Source: Marivita sp. (lineage in GTDB: Bacteria; Pseudomonadota; Alphaproteobacteria; Rhodobacterales; Rhodobacteraceae). From it: 64,000 bases of DNA. Positions within the stretch are counted from its first letter, which is position 1. Every line of letters begins with the position of its first letter. This document shows positions 53,825 through 62,886 of the stretch, piece after piece. The notes under the pieces were generated by a model. The model worked only from the letters and a program-made list of their open reading frames with translations, was not told where the DNA came from and searched no databases. Where the stretch lies: NCBI RefSeq assembly GCF_020055635.1, contig NZ_JAIPUT010000011.1, positions 28,920-92,919 on the forward strand, read 5' to 3'. The position numbers and the translations under genes were made by a program.

Positions 53825-54666
53825 AGGATCACCCGGTGCTCTTTCTGTCCAGTTGCACCAGAGGGTGCGGCAAAGGTCATTCCGTCGTTTTCTCCAGCAG
53901 GATCAAGTCCTTCTGTCGCGGAAGTGATGTAAAGGATTGACAAGTCCAGGCCGCCGAACGAAGGACAACTGGGCTGCCGAGCAGGCACATCGACCGCGCG
54001 CAGGGATGCGCCATCGGGGCCATAGCAGGCAACGCGCGACGCGCCCCATTGCGCGACCCACAGATTGCCGCTCGCGTCCACCACAGCACCATCGGGATTG
54101 AGACCCTCGGCGCTCAGATCGACGAACAGGTCGGGCTTTGCAGCGGGAAACCCGTCCTCGCCCAGTGCCACGCGCAGGATCTTGCGTTTTTGCGTGTCGG
54201 TGTAGAACGCGTGTGTGCCGTCCGGGGCGAAACAGATCGCGTTGGATATGGTGATGTTGTCGAACAGCCTGGTCAGCGTGCCGTCGTAGTAACGATAGAT
54301 CGCGCCCGCGCCGGGTTCGGCGTTCTTGCCCATCGTGCCGATCCAGAACCCGCCCCACGGGTCGGCACGGCCATCGTTCGAGCGCGTGTTCGGGTTGTCG
54401 GATTCAAGCGGATGCACAAAGGTGCTTTCACCGGTGCGCGTGTCGAACTTGGACAGCGACGTTTCGCTGGCGATCAGCAACACGCCGGTGTCGACCCATC
54501 CGGCGGCAGAGACATGTTCGTCGAAATCCCAGCTTTGCTCGGTTGTCCCGTCGCTGCGGTAAAGCCGTTTGCCGAGGATATCGAACCAGTAAAGCACCTG
54601 TTCCTCGGGGTGCCAGAGCGGGCCTTCGCCAAGGGTACAGATCGTGGAGCTAAAGATTTGGGCCAT
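53821..54666 (-). CDS. SMP-30/gluconolactonase family sugar lactonase
   Basis: A 281-residue six-bladed propeller lactonase: CTLGEGPLWHPEEQVLYWFDI with the metal-binding Glu, NDGRADPWGGFWIGTMGK (metal Asn/Asp), NAICFAPDGTHAFYTDT, and LNPDGAVVDASGNLWVAQWG. The dgoK and dgoA neighbours make galactono-lactone the probable substrate. It overlaps dgoA by one base and GH42 by four. Confidence 0.9.
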   Translation of the reverse strand: MAQIFSSTICTLGEGPLWHPEEQVLYWFDILGKRLYRSDGTTEQSWDFDEHVSAAGWVDTGVLLIASETSLSKFDTRTGESTFVHPLESDNPNTRSNDGRADPWGGFWIGTMGKNAEPGAGAIYRYYDGTLTRLFDNITISNAICFAPDGTHAFYTDTQKRKILRVALGEDGFPAAKPDLFVDLSAEGLNPDGAVVDASGNLWVAQWGASRVACYGPDGASLRAVDVPARQPSCPSFGGLDLSILYITSATEGLDPAGENDGMTFAAPSGATGQKEHRVIL

Positions 54667-55274
54667 CAGGATATTCCTTCGTCATAGGCCGCGACAATCT
54701 CGGTCGCGCGGGCTGTGATGTCGTCTATCGTGAAACCCGGCTTGTAAAGCGCCGATCCGATGCCGAACCCGTCCACACCCGCTGCGAACCAGTCGGCGAA
54801 ATTGTCGGCACTGGCCCCGCCCACGGCGTAGGTCTGGGTGTCTGCGGGCAGCACCGCCCGGATCGCCATGAGGCCTTCGGGGCCGATCAGCGAGCCGGGA
54901 AACAGCTTCAGCCCGTCCGCGCCGTTGCGCAGCGCGGTGAAGCATTCCGTGGGCGTCATCACGCCCGGAAAGCTTTGCATGCCCAGTTGCTTGGTCGCCA
55001 CGATCACGCGCGGATTGCAGTCAGGTGACACCACCATTCCGGCCCCGATCTGGTGCAGGCGCTGCACGTCGTCGGGGGTCAGGACGGTGCCGGCGCCAAT
55101 CAGGGCGGACTGGCCGAACGCATCAACCATCATCTTGATCGACGTGAAGGGATCGGGCGAATTCAGCGGCACCTCGATGGCGGTGATGCCTGCGTCGATC
55201 AGGGCTTCGGAGATCGGTACGGCCTCGATCGGGGTGATGCCGCGCAGGATGGCGATGATCTTGCGGGGCGTCAT
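54666..55274 (-). CDS. dgoA: 2-dehydro-3-deoxy-6-phosphogalactonate aldolase
   Basis: A 202-residue KDPG/KDPGal class I aldolase: IIAILRGITPIEAVPI, IEVPLNSPDPFTSI, GAGTVLTPDDVQRL, VVSPDCNPRVI and the Schiff-base Lys in GLKLFPGSLIGP. It splits KDPGal into pyruvate and glyceraldehyde-3-phosphate. The start at MTPRKIIAI overlaps the dgoK stop. Confidence 0.94.
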   Translation of the reverse strand: MTPRKIIAILRGITPIEAVPISEALIDAGITAIEVPLNSPDPFTSIKMMVDAFGQSALIGAGTVLTPDDVQRLHQIGAGMVVSPDCNPRVIVATKQLGMQSFPGVMTPTECFTALRNGADGLKLFPGSLIGPEGLMAIRAVLPADTQTYAVGGASADNFADWFAAGVDGFGIGSALYKPGFTIDDITARATEIVAAYDEGIS

Positions 55275-56173
55275 TGGGCGCTTTCCTTGAGGCGCGCATA
55301 GGCCGCTTTGAGCCCTTCGAGGGTCATGCGCTCGGCGTCGGTGCGCTCGACCGGCAAGCCTTGGGCGCCCAGTGCATCGGAATAGGCCTTGCACAGCTTG
55401 TCGTCGCCAATCAGTGCCACATGCTGCCCCAACCAATATGGCCGCGCGGCGGCGAGTTCCGCACCAATCAGAAGGCCGGACAGACGCGCGCGGGCCTGAG
55501 CCGCGTGAAGATCGTTCAGCAAGCCCTCGGCCCGTATCGAGAAAAGCCGCGCGGCAAGGTCGGCGGGGTTGGACATGCCCGTCGACACGGCCTCGGCAAA
55601 CGCTTCTGCATCCCAGCCGTCTCCGGCCGCCGTGTGGCGCAGGACCGATTGCTGCGACAAGAGCGCGAACATCTCGCCGGTCATGAAGGTGCGGAAGCTG
55701 ACGATTTCACCCGCGCTGATATGGGCCCATTTGGTATGGGTGCCGGGCAGGCAGATGATGCCGTCGAATTTCGGGTTCAGCGACAGAAAGCCCGCGATCT
55801 GGGTTTCCTCGCCGCGCATCACGTCCGCCGGGGTGGTCTGCTTGACGCCGGGCAGGATGTGGATCGACAGGCGCGCATCGCGTGTCGGCACATATGTGGC
55901 GCGGTCGATGCCCGGAGGCGCACAGGGCGCGGCCATGTATTTCGCCTCGGCCCAGCCTTGGCGTGATCCCGCCATGCCGCAGACGATCACAGGGGATGTT
56001 CCGGTTCCAAGCGTATCACCGACAAGGTCAAGCAGCGCCGGCTCGAACCCGTCCCGCGTCAGGGTGCCCATTCCGGCATCGCTGGTCTTGCGGAATTTCA
56101 CCGCACCCGCGCGCGACATGCCCCAGACGCGCAGGTGGGACGTGCCCCAATCGACTGCTAGCCAATCGGTCAT
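55271..56173 (-). CDS. dgoK: 2-dehydro-3-deoxygalactonokinase
   Basis: A 300-residue kinase: AVDWGTSHLRVWGM phosphate loop, VIVCGMAGSRQGWAEAKYM, DVMRGEETQIAGFL and IICLPGTHTKWAHI. It makes KDPGal for DgoA. It follows the GH4 gene by about 50 bases in the same direction. Confidence 0.94.
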   Translation of the reverse strand: MTDWLAVDWGTSHLRVWGMSRAGAVKFRKTSDAGMGTLTRDGFEPALLDLVGDTLGTGTSPVIVCGMAGSRQGWAEAKYMAAPCAPPGIDRATYVPTRDARLSIHILPGVKQTTPADVMRGEETQIAGFLSLNPKFDGIICLPGTHTKWAHISAGEIVSFRTFMTGEMFALLSQQSVLRHTAAGDGWDAEAFAEAVSTGMSNPADLAARLFSIRAEGLLNDLHAAQARARLSGLLIGAELAAARPYWLGQHVALIGDDKLCKAYSDALGAQGLPVERTDAERMTLEGLKAAYARLKESAQ

Positions 56174-56222
56174 GCAGCACCTCCGAAGTGTCGAGGTCGG
56201 GACGGTTCGTGTTCTGCAGTCA

Positions 56223-57563
56223 TCAGGCGGCCTTTTTCAGTCGGGCAAAATCGGGAAGCATGTCACCATGCGCAGCCAGAAGATCGGTGACAAGGCTGCG
56301 GATCTGGCGAAGATCCAGTTCTGCGGCGGTGTGCGGATCCATCATGGCGGCGTGGTAGACATGTTCTACGTCCTCGTCCACCAGGGCGCGGACAACAAGC
56401 TCCTGCACGTTGATCTGCGTCCGCATGAGCGCCACCAGTTGCGGCGGGATGTCACCCACGACGGTGGGTTGCACGCCGCCCGCATCGACCAGGCAGGGCA
56501 CCTCGACCGCAGCCCCCATCGGCAGTTGCGGCGCCTGTCCCCGGTTCGGCAGGTTGCCGTAGATCGTGTAGGGCTGATTGGTGACCATGGCGTTCATGAT
56601 CTCGGCCGCGAATTCGTGGCTCTTGGCAAAGTCGATCTGGTCAGCGGTGCGATAGGTTTTCGCCTGATCCGCCCAATCGGCCATCTGTTCGACACAGCGC
56701 TTGGGATATTCATCAAGCGGCACGCTGAACATCTCGATCAGGTCGTCGCGCCCCGACTTGATGAACCACGGCACGTATTCCGCCAGATGTTCCGAGCTTT
56801 CGGTGCAGAAATAGCCCAGATGGTCCATCACCTCGTAGCGGACCTTGTTGGCACAGCGCGGCATGAGAAGCGGCGGTTTGGGCAGGTTGCCGGTCCGATA
56901 GCCTTCGCGCAACGCCGGATAAAGCGATTTGCCCCTGTGCGACAGGTCCAGAAAGAACGCCACATGGTTCACACCGGCCACGCGGTAGCGAATCTCGTCC
57001 TTGGGCAGGTCCAGATCATGCGCCAGTTCCTGCACCGTGTTCTGCACCGAATGGCAGAGGCCAACCTGCTTCACATGCGGAAACCGTTCCGCAAGCGCCC
57101 AAGTGTTGATCGCCATCGGGTTGACATATTGCAGCAGGATGGCGTTCGGGCACAGGTCGGCCATGTCAGCGGCGACACGCCACAGATGCGGCACGGTGCG
57201 CAATCCGCGCATGATCCCGCCGACCCCCAGCGTATCCCCGATGGTCTGGCGCAGCCCGTATTGCCTGGGGATGTCGAAATCGATCACGGTCGACGGCTCG
57301 TAGCCGCCGATCTGGAACGCGGTCACGACAAAATCAGCCCCCGCCAACGCGCGCCGCTGGTCCGTAGTAGTTTCCACCTTTGCATCCTGACCCGACGCCG
57401 CAATCAGCTTGCGCGCCACCAGCGCCGATTCCTCAAGCCGCTGCTCGTTGATGTCCATCAGCGCAAAGGTGGCCCCTTTGAGTGCCGGGAAGTGGAGAAC
57501 GTCGCCGACGATGTTCTTCATGAAGATCGTCGATCCTGCGCCGATAAAGGCGATACGTGTCAT
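56223..57563 (-). CDS. melA: GH4 alpha-galactosidase/alpha-glucosidase (MelA type)
   Basis: A 446-residue GH4 enzyme, which works by an NAD- and metal-dependent oxidation/elimination route. NAD-binding FIGAGSTIFMKNIVGD is at the N-terminus; metal-binding Cys and His lie in VGLCHSVQNT and AGVNHVAFFLDL; LLQYVNPMAINTWAL is conserved. The neighbouring galactose genes favour alpha-galactosides as substrate. It follows the second permease by 12 bases. Confidence 0.9.
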   Translation of the reverse strand: MTRIAFIGAGSTIFMKNIVGDVLHFPALKGATFALMDINEQRLEESALVARKLIAASGQDAKVETTTDQRRALAGADFVVTAFQIGGYEPSTVIDFDIPRQYGLRQTIGDTLGVGGIMRGLRTVPHLWRVAADMADLCPNAILLQYVNPMAINTWALAERFPHVKQVGLCHSVQNTVQELAHDLDLPKDEIRYRVAGVNHVAFFLDLSHRGKSLYPALREGYRTGNLPKPPLLMPRCANKVRYEVMDHLGYFCTESSEHLAEYVPWFIKSGRDDLIEMFSVPLDEYPKRCVEQMADWADQAKTYRTADQIDFAKSHEFAAEIMNAMVTNQPYTIYGNLPNRGQAPQLPMGAAVEVPCLVDAGGVQPTVVGDIPPQLVALMRTQINVQELVVRALVDEDVEHVYHAAMMDPHTAAELDLRQIRSLVTDLLAAHGDMLPDFARLKKAA

Positions 57564-57575
57564 GGTCTTTGGTCC

Positions 57576-58424
57576 CTATTTCACCGCGCCCAGCGTGAGG
57601 CCCGCGATAAAGTGTTTCTGCATGAGGAAGAACATCAGCACCGGCGGCAGGGCCGCGACGATGCTGCCCGCGCTCATCAGATGATAGGCGGCGCGGTATT
57701 GCGCGTTGAAGCTGGTGATGCCCGCGGTGACCGGCTGCGCATCCGGACCCTGGGTCAGAACGATGGCCCAGAAATAATCGTTCCAGATGAAGGTGAAGAT
57801 CAGCACGGCCAATGCGGCCAAAGCAGGCTTCATCAGCGGCAGCACAACGAACCAGAAGATCCGCCATTCCGCAACGCCTTCGACCCGCGCCGCCTCGATC
57901 AGCGGAAAGGGCAGCGCGCGGATGAAGTTGCGCATGAAAAGCGTGCAGAACCCGGTCTGGAACGCGATGTGGAACAGCACCAGCCCGGTCTTGGTATTGT
58001 ACAGCCCAAGGTCCAGCGTCAGGTCGCGCACCGGCACCATGAGGATCTGGAACGGCACGAAATTGCCCGCGACGAACATGAAGAAGACCCAGATGTTCGA
58101 CCGGAAATTGTAGACACCCAACGCAAAGCCCGCCATCGCCGACAGCGCCACCGCGCCGATCACCGTGGGCACGGTGATCAGCACCGAGTTCAGCATGTAA
58201 CGCGGCATGTCCGAATTGAAGAACACTTGCCCGTAATTGTTGAACAGCTCGAACGACCCCGGCACACCCCAGTAATTGCCCTGGGTGAAATCGGTGGCTG
58301 GCTTGATCGAAAAGATGGCCACCGCGATCAGCGGCAAGAGCCACAGGATCAGCGCGATGGGCAGCATCGTCTTGTAGGCGGTCTGCGCAGACGCGCTGGC
58401 CTGCTGGATGGGACGGGGGAACAT
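57576..58424 (-). CDS. galactoside ABC transporter permease (second, MalG-like)
   Basis: A 282-residue permease with six hydrophobic segments; EAA loop EAARVEGVAEWRIFWFVVLPLMKPAL; WNDYFWAIVLTQG is typical of the MalG branch. It is coupled to a 28-codon reading frame upstream (TGATG) and works with the permease at 58513. Confidence 0.93.
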   Translation of the reverse strand: MFPRPIQQASASAQTAYKTMLPIALILWLLPLIAVAIFSIKPATDFTQGNYWGVPGSFELFNNYGQVFFNSDMPRYMLNSVLITVPTVIGAVALSAMAGFALGVYNFRSNIWVFFMFVAGNFVPFQILMVPVRDLTLDLGLYNTKTGLVLFHIAFQTGFCTLFMRNFIRALPFPLIEAARVEGVAEWRIFWFVVLPLMKPALAALAVLIFTFIWNDYFWAIVLTQGPDAQPVTAGITSFNAQYRAAYHLMSAGSIVAALPPVLMFFLMQKHFIAGLTLGAVK

Positions 58425-58510
58425 CAGGCCGCCCCCTCGTCATGATGCCGCAGCCTGCTCTTCATCTTGCCAGATAAACTCCCGCCGGAGGCTCCCGTCA
58501 GATACCACAT
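58424..58510 (-). CDS. possible 28-residue leader frame between the permease genes
   Basis: An ATG three bases past the upstream permease stop opens 28 codons (MWYLTGASGGSLSGKMKSRL then a short tail) whose TGA overlaps the ATG of the next permease. The product resembles no family. It may serve only to keep ribosomes moving across the 88-base gap. Weakly supported. Confidence 0.3.
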   Translation of the reverse strand: MWYLTGASGGSLSGKMKSRLRHHDEGAA

Positions 58511-58512
58511 GC

Positions 58513-59436
58513 TCAGTGCCCCTTCTCTTCGCGGTACATCGACCAGAGGAAATAGGCGATGAAACACAACATGATGAGGAACAGCACCACTGCAATCGCC
58601 GCGCCGTATCCCATGCGGAAGCCGTATTCCGACAGGGCCTTTTCGAACATGTAGAAGGACAGCACGCGGGTCTGCCCGAACGGGCCGCCATTGGTCATGA
58701 TCGAGATGAGGTCAAAAGACCGCAACGCGCCGATGATCGTGACGACGAAGGCGATGAAGGTGGCGGGTTTGAGTTGGGGCACGATCACGTACCAGAGCAT
58801 CCGCCAACCCTTGGCCCCGTCCAGCCGCGCCGCCTCGACCTGTTCAGGGTCCACGGCGTTGAGACCCGTGAGGTAGAGGATCATGCAATAGGCGGTTTGC
58901 GGCCAAAGCCCGGCAAGGATGATGCCATAGGTCGCCAGCTTTGGATCGCCCAGCACGTTCACGGGACCAAGGCCGACCAGAGCCAGCATGTTGGACAACA
59001 ACCCTTCGTTCGGCAGGTAGAACCATGCAAAGACAAGGCCGACGACGACCTGGCTCAGAACGAAGGGAAAGAAGAACAGCGACTTGTAGATGCGGATGCC
59101 CGTCACCGTCTGGTTCAGGAACAGCGCGATGAACAGGCCCGCCGGGATCGCCAGCAGATAGCAGACCAGCCATTTGAGGTTGTTCCAGAGCGACACCTCG
59201 AAGGCGCGGTCGTTCATCAGTTCGGCGTAGTTGCCAAGCCCGATATACTCCGCCTGCCCCAGACCGTCCCAGTCGTAAAGCGAGATCGAGAAGCTCTGGA
59301 AGATCGGGATGATGACATAGACCGCAAAGAACAGGATGGCGGGGGCAAGGAACAGCCACGGCGTCACCGCGATCTCGTTGCGCTTGTACCAGCCGCGTCT
59401 GGGCGGCTCTGTATCCGGCAAGGCTGTGACGGTCAT
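58513..59436 (-). CDS. galactoside ABC transporter permease (first, MalF-like)
   Basis: A 307-residue permease with six hydrophobic segments, opening with a basic N-terminus and VTPWLFLAPAILFFAVYVII; the EAA loop is EAARLDGAKGWRMLWYVIVPQLKP. The ATG giving MTVTALPD follows a GGAGGAG ribosome-binding site. It is separated from the binding-protein gene by two hairpins. Confidence 0.93.
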   Translation of the reverse strand: MTVTALPDTEPPRRGWYKRNEIAVTPWLFLAPAILFFAVYVIIPIFQSFSISLYDWDGLGQAEYIGLGNYAELMNDRAFEVSLWNNLKWLVCYLLAIPAGLFIALFLNQTVTGIRIYKSLFFFPFVLSQVVVGLVFAWFYLPNEGLLSNMLALVGLGPVNVLGDPKLATYGIILAGLWPQTAYCMILYLTGLNAVDPEQVEAARLDGAKGWRMLWYVIVPQLKPATFIAFVVTIIGALRSFDLISIMTNGGPFGQTRVLSFYMFEKALSEYGFRMGYGAAIAVVLFLIMLCFIAYFLWSMYREEKGH

Positions 59437-59498
59437 GGTCGGGTCTCCTCCAAACGGGCCACGCGGAAACCGGGGGGCGGCTTGCGGATGGGCCGATG

Positions 59499-59557
59499 GG
59501 CAAGGTGCACGCAAGCACCTTGCCTTTCCGGCGGAGGGTGCGTGATCCCACGCACCC
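59499..59557 (-). repeat. two hairpins between binding-protein and permease genes
   Basis: 59499-59524: 10-bp arms GGCAAGGTGC/GCACCTTGCC. 59536-59557: 9-bp arms GGGTGCGTG/CACGCACCC with a four-base loop, seven bases past the stop of the binding-protein gene. Their place mirrors the aglE-aglF hairpin and suggests mRNA stabilisation with partial termination. Confidence 0.75.
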
Positions 59558-59563
59558 CGTCGC

Positions 59564-60826
59564 TTAGTTGTAGACGCGTTCGCGTACCTGTTCGAGACGG
59601 GCGAGGATGTCGTCGAGGTTGTCCGGGAACACCATGAATTCCTGGAAGCCCTGCATTGCCTCGGCCGCCATTTCCGCCGGGAAATCGCGGTCGAAGAACT
59701 GCGCCACGCCGCCGGGGCTGTTGGAGGACAGCATCTCGAAGCCCTGTTCGAGGAACTTGTCATCGTCGATCGACGCCGACGCGTTCACCGGAAGCTGGCC
59801 CAGGTTTTCGCCGTTGTTGATGATGGTCTGCTGCTCTGCAGACACCACGAAGCGCAGGAATTCGCGGGCGGCTTCCTTGTTGTCGGCATTGGCCGGGATG
59901 TGGAACGTGTCGGTCGGCGCGTCTTCGGCCAGTTCGACATCCGGGTTGATGGCCGGGAACTGGTAGAAATCAAGCTGATCGTCGCTCAGACCCGCTTCGC
60001 GCAGCGGCGCCACGGCGAAGTTGCCCATGAGATACGCGGCGGCATCACCGTTCACCATGAAGGGCAGCGCCTCTTGCCAGGAGTAGTTCTGGTGGTTGTC
60101 GACATAGGCCCCCATGTCGATCAGCTCGCGCCAGTTGGCGAAGGTCTGGCGCACGCGGTCATCGGTCCACGGCACCTCGCCTGCGGCCATTTCCATATGG
60201 AAATCATAGCCATGCGTGCGCAAGTTCAGGTAATCGAACCAGCCGCCCGCGGTCCAGAGGAACTTGGTGCCGATGGTGTAGCACTTGACGCCATTGTCCA
60301 GAAGCGTCTGGCAGTTGGACTTCATTTCCTCGAACGTCTCTGGCTCGGTCAGGCCGTACTGATCATACAGGTCTTTACGATAGTAGATGCCCCACTGGTA
60401 ATAGGTATAGGGGACGCCCCACTGCTTGCCGTCGATGGTCATCGCGCCCCTGGTCGATTCCAGATTGTCGGCGATCGCGGGCTCTTCCCAAAGGTCGGAC
60501 ACGTCTTCGAAGAGACCCGCCTCGACATAGGGACGCATCCGGTTTGCGGCATACCAGGTCGCCACGTCCGGCGCGTCGGCGGTCAGGAAGTTGCGGATCT
60601 GCGTCTTGTAGGCTTCGCGGTCGATCACCGTGGTTTCGATGTTCAGTTCCGGGTGCATCTCGCCGAAGCGGTCGATCATCGCTTCCATCGTGGCGCGCGG
60701 CGCCGGGTTCGACGTGTCGAGGAAAATCTTCAGGTCGCCGCTGAGGGCGCTGTCTTGTGCAAATGCGGATGAGGCGGCAAGGGCCGCCGTCAGCGCCAGA
60801 GCCGACGCTTTCAATGTGGAACGCAT
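59564..60826 (-). CDS. galactoside ABC transporter substrate-binding protein
   Basis: A 420-residue periplasmic binding protein of the MalE/COG1653 type. Signal peptide MRSTLKASALALTAALAASS with cleavage after AFA near residue 23. Core segments include DAPDVATWYAANRMRPYVEAG and WGVPYTYYQWGIYYRKDLYD, rich in aromatic sugar-stacking residues. The ATG follows AGGGAGGATACC. It heads the minus-strand galactoside run and faces the IclR gene. Confidence 0.94.
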   Translation of the reverse strand: MRSTLKASALALTAALAASSAFAQDSALSGDLKIFLDTSNPAPRATMEAMIDRFGEMHPELNIETTVIDREAYKTQIRNFLTADAPDVATWYAANRMRPYVEAGLFEDVSDLWEEPAIADNLESTRGAMTIDGKQWGVPYTYYQWGIYYRKDLYDQYGLTEPETFEEMKSNCQTLLDNGVKCYTIGTKFLWTAGGWFDYLNLRTHGYDFHMEMAAGEVPWTDDRVRQTFANWRELIDMGAYVDNHQNYSWQEALPFMVNGDAAAYLMGNFAVAPLREAGLSDDQLDFYQFPAINPDVELAEDAPTDTFHIPANADNKEAAREFLRFVVSAEQQTIINNGENLGQLPVNASASIDDDKFLEQGFEMLSSNSPGGVAQFFDRDFPAEMAAEAMQGFQEFMVFPDNLDDILARLEQVRERVYN

Positions 60827-60863
60827 GGTATCCTCCCTTATGCTCCCAAATCTGGTGCAAGAT

Positions 60864-60882
60864 GGTTTCATTATTTGAAACC
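60864..60882. promoter_or_regulatory. IclR-type operator palindrome
   Basis: GGTTTCA-TTATT-TGAAACC, a perfect inverted repeat 38 bases ahead of the binding-protein gene, in the AT-rich divergent region. IclR-family regulators bind palindromes of this size, so the regulator at 60976 is the natural candidate. A related half-site (TTGAAAT) follows at 60895. Confidence 0.7.
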
Positions 60883-60975
60883 TTGTTTTGCATATTGAAA
60901 TCATAACAGCGACTCGCCTATGCTTGTCAACAGCCGACGGGACGCGACCCGCGGTTAGGGGAGGATATCGCGGAC

Positions 60976-61815
60976 ATGAGCGTGGTCGAACGAAACGACG
61001 GAACCGTGGGCAAGGCCCTTGCCGTGCTGGACCGGATTGCGTCTTACGGGCGGCCTGTGCGCTTTGGCGAAGTGCTTGCGACCTCGGACATGCCCAAGGC
61101 AACGCTCTACCGGTTCGTGCAGACCCTGACAAACCAGGGCATGCTGCAATATGATCCCGAACGGCAGACCTATACACCCGGATTGCGGCTGGTGCGGCTG
61201 GCCCATGCGGCCTGGGCGCAATCTTCTCTGGCTCCGGTGGCGCGGCCCCATATCGACGCGCTGAGCGCCGAGACCGGCGAGACCGTGCACCTTGCGCAGC
61301 TTGATCATGCGCAGGTGCTTTACGTCGACAAGCGCAACGCGCGCGATCCGGTCGAGATGTTCAGCCAGGCGGGCAAGGTCGGTCCGGCCTATTGCACCGG
61401 GGTCGGCAAGGCGATGCTGGCCTTCCTGCCGGAGACCGAATTGCAGACCGCCCTCGCCCAGCAAAGCTGGCACCGCTTTACCGCCGCGACGCATGGAACC
61501 GCTGACGCCCTGAAGGCCGAACTGGCCGAGATCCGGGCCGATGGGCTGAGCTTTGATCGCGAGGAACATGAAACAGGCATCGTCTGCGTCGCCGCACCCA
61601 TCCTCAACAGCCATGCCCGACCGCTGGGCGCGCTGTCGGTGACGGGCACCACGCGGCGCACCGACCTGGAAACCCTGAGCAGGTTGGGGCCGCGCCTGCA
61701 ACAGGCGGCCCGCGCAATCGCCCGGGACGTGGAAAGCTGGCTCTTCCCGCAGTCGGCATCACCGGTCCCCACAGCACAAAACGAAGGAGCACCCCATGTC
61801 CGGAGTGACACTTGA
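60976..61815 (+). CDS. IclR-family regulator of the galactoside cluster
   Basis: A 279-residue IclR regulator: N-terminal winged helix ([41 protein letters not shown]) and C-terminal effector domain ([55 protein letters not shown]). Divergent from the binding-protein gene and overlapping the ATPase gene by 20 bases, it is well placed to control transporter and enzymes together. Confidence 0.92.
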   Translation: MSVVERNDGTVGKALAVLDRIASYGRPVRFGEVLATSDMPKATLYRFVQTLTNQGMLQYDPERQTYTPGLRLVRLAHAAWAQSSLAPVARPHIDALSAETGETVHLAQLDHAQVLYVDKRNARDPVEMFSQAGKVGPAYCTGVGKAMLAFLPETELQTALAQQSWHRFTAATHGTADALKAELAEIRADGLSFDREEHETGIVCVAAPILNSHARPLGALSVTGTTRRTDLETLSRLGPRLQQAARAIARDVESWLFPQSASPVPTAQNEGAPHVRSDT

Positions 61816-62848
61816 GTCCGTCATCAAGCGGTACGGCCAGACGCAGGTCATCCACGGCATCGACCTTGACGTCGAAGATGGGGAATTCTGCGTTTTCGTG
61901 GGCCCGTCCGGCTGCGGCAAGTCCACGTTGTTGCGCATGGTTGCGGGGCTCGAGGAAACCACCGAAGGCGCGATCCGCATCGGCAGCCGCGACGTGACGC
62001 GGCTCGATCCTTCGGACCGGGGCGTGTCGATGGTGTTCCAGACCTACGCGCTTTACCCGCACATGACGGTCGAGGAAAACATGGGGTTCGGGCTCAAGAT
62101 GACCGGCCACCCGTCCTCAGAGATCAAGTCCAAGGTCGCCGAGGCCAGCCGCATCCTCAAGCTTGACGAGTATCTCAAGCGCAAGCCCAAGGCCCTGTCC
62201 GGCGGTCAACGCCAGCGCGTTGCCATCGGCCGCGCCATCGTGCGCGGACCCGAGGTGTTCCTGTTCGACGAACCGCTGTCCAATCTCGATGCGGAATTGC
62301 GGGTCGAGATGCGGGTCGAGATCGCGCGGCTGCACAAGGAAATCGGCGCCACGATGATCTACGTGACCCATGACCAGGTCGAGGCGATGACGCTGGCCGA
62401 CAAGATCGTCGTGCTGCGCGCGGGCCGCATCGAACAGGTCGGCGCCCCGATGGAGCTTTATCGCGACCCGGACAACCGGTTTGTCGCCGGGTTCATCGGA
62501 TCGCCGTCGATGAATTTCGTGCGCGGCACCGTGCGGGCGGGTGAGGTCGTGTCGGACGGGCTGACCCACCCGGTGGCGGCCACCAAATCGGCGCAGGATG
62601 GCCAATCCGTCCTGATCGGATTGCGGCCGGAACATCTGGGCCTCAAGCCGGGATCATCCCATCGCGTCGACCTGACCGAAAGCCTGGGCGGCGTGTCCTA
62701 TGCGCACCTGATCGGCCCGGACGGCGAAAAGATCATCGTCGAAGAGCGGGGCGATCACCGGTCATCGGATGGCGAGACAGTCGACCTGATCGTCGATCAC
62801 GACCACATGTACCTGTTCGACGCGAAATCCGAATTGCGTTTGCGATAA
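61796..62848 (+). CDS. sugar ABC transporter ATP-binding protein (UgpC/MsmX type)
   Basis: A 350-residue ATPase: Walker [66 protein letters not shown], and a C-terminal TOBE domain. The ATG follows GAAGGAGCACCCC within the end of the iclR gene. It completes the transporter whose other parts lie on the minus strand. Confidence 0.94.
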   Translation: MSGVTLESVIKRYGQTQVIHGIDLDVEDGEFCVFVGPSGCGKSTLLRMVAGLEETTEGAIRIGSRDVTRLDPSDRGVSMVFQTYALYPHMTVEENMGFGLKMTGHPSSEIKSKVAEASRILKLDEYLKRKPKALSGGQRQRVAIGRAIVRGPEVFLFDEPLSNLDAELRVEMRVEIARLHKEIGATMIYVTHDQVEAMTLADKIVVLRAGRIEQVGAPMELYRDPDNRFVAGFIGSPSMNFVRGTVRAGEVVSDGLTHPVAATKSAQDGQSVLIGLRPEHLGLKPGSSHRVDLTESLGGVSYAHLIGPDGEKIIVEERGDHRSSDGETVDLIVDHDHMYLFDAKSELRLR

Positions 62849-62886
62849 ACGTGCTATGGTCGGGCGACCTTTCGGAGCCAAGTGTG

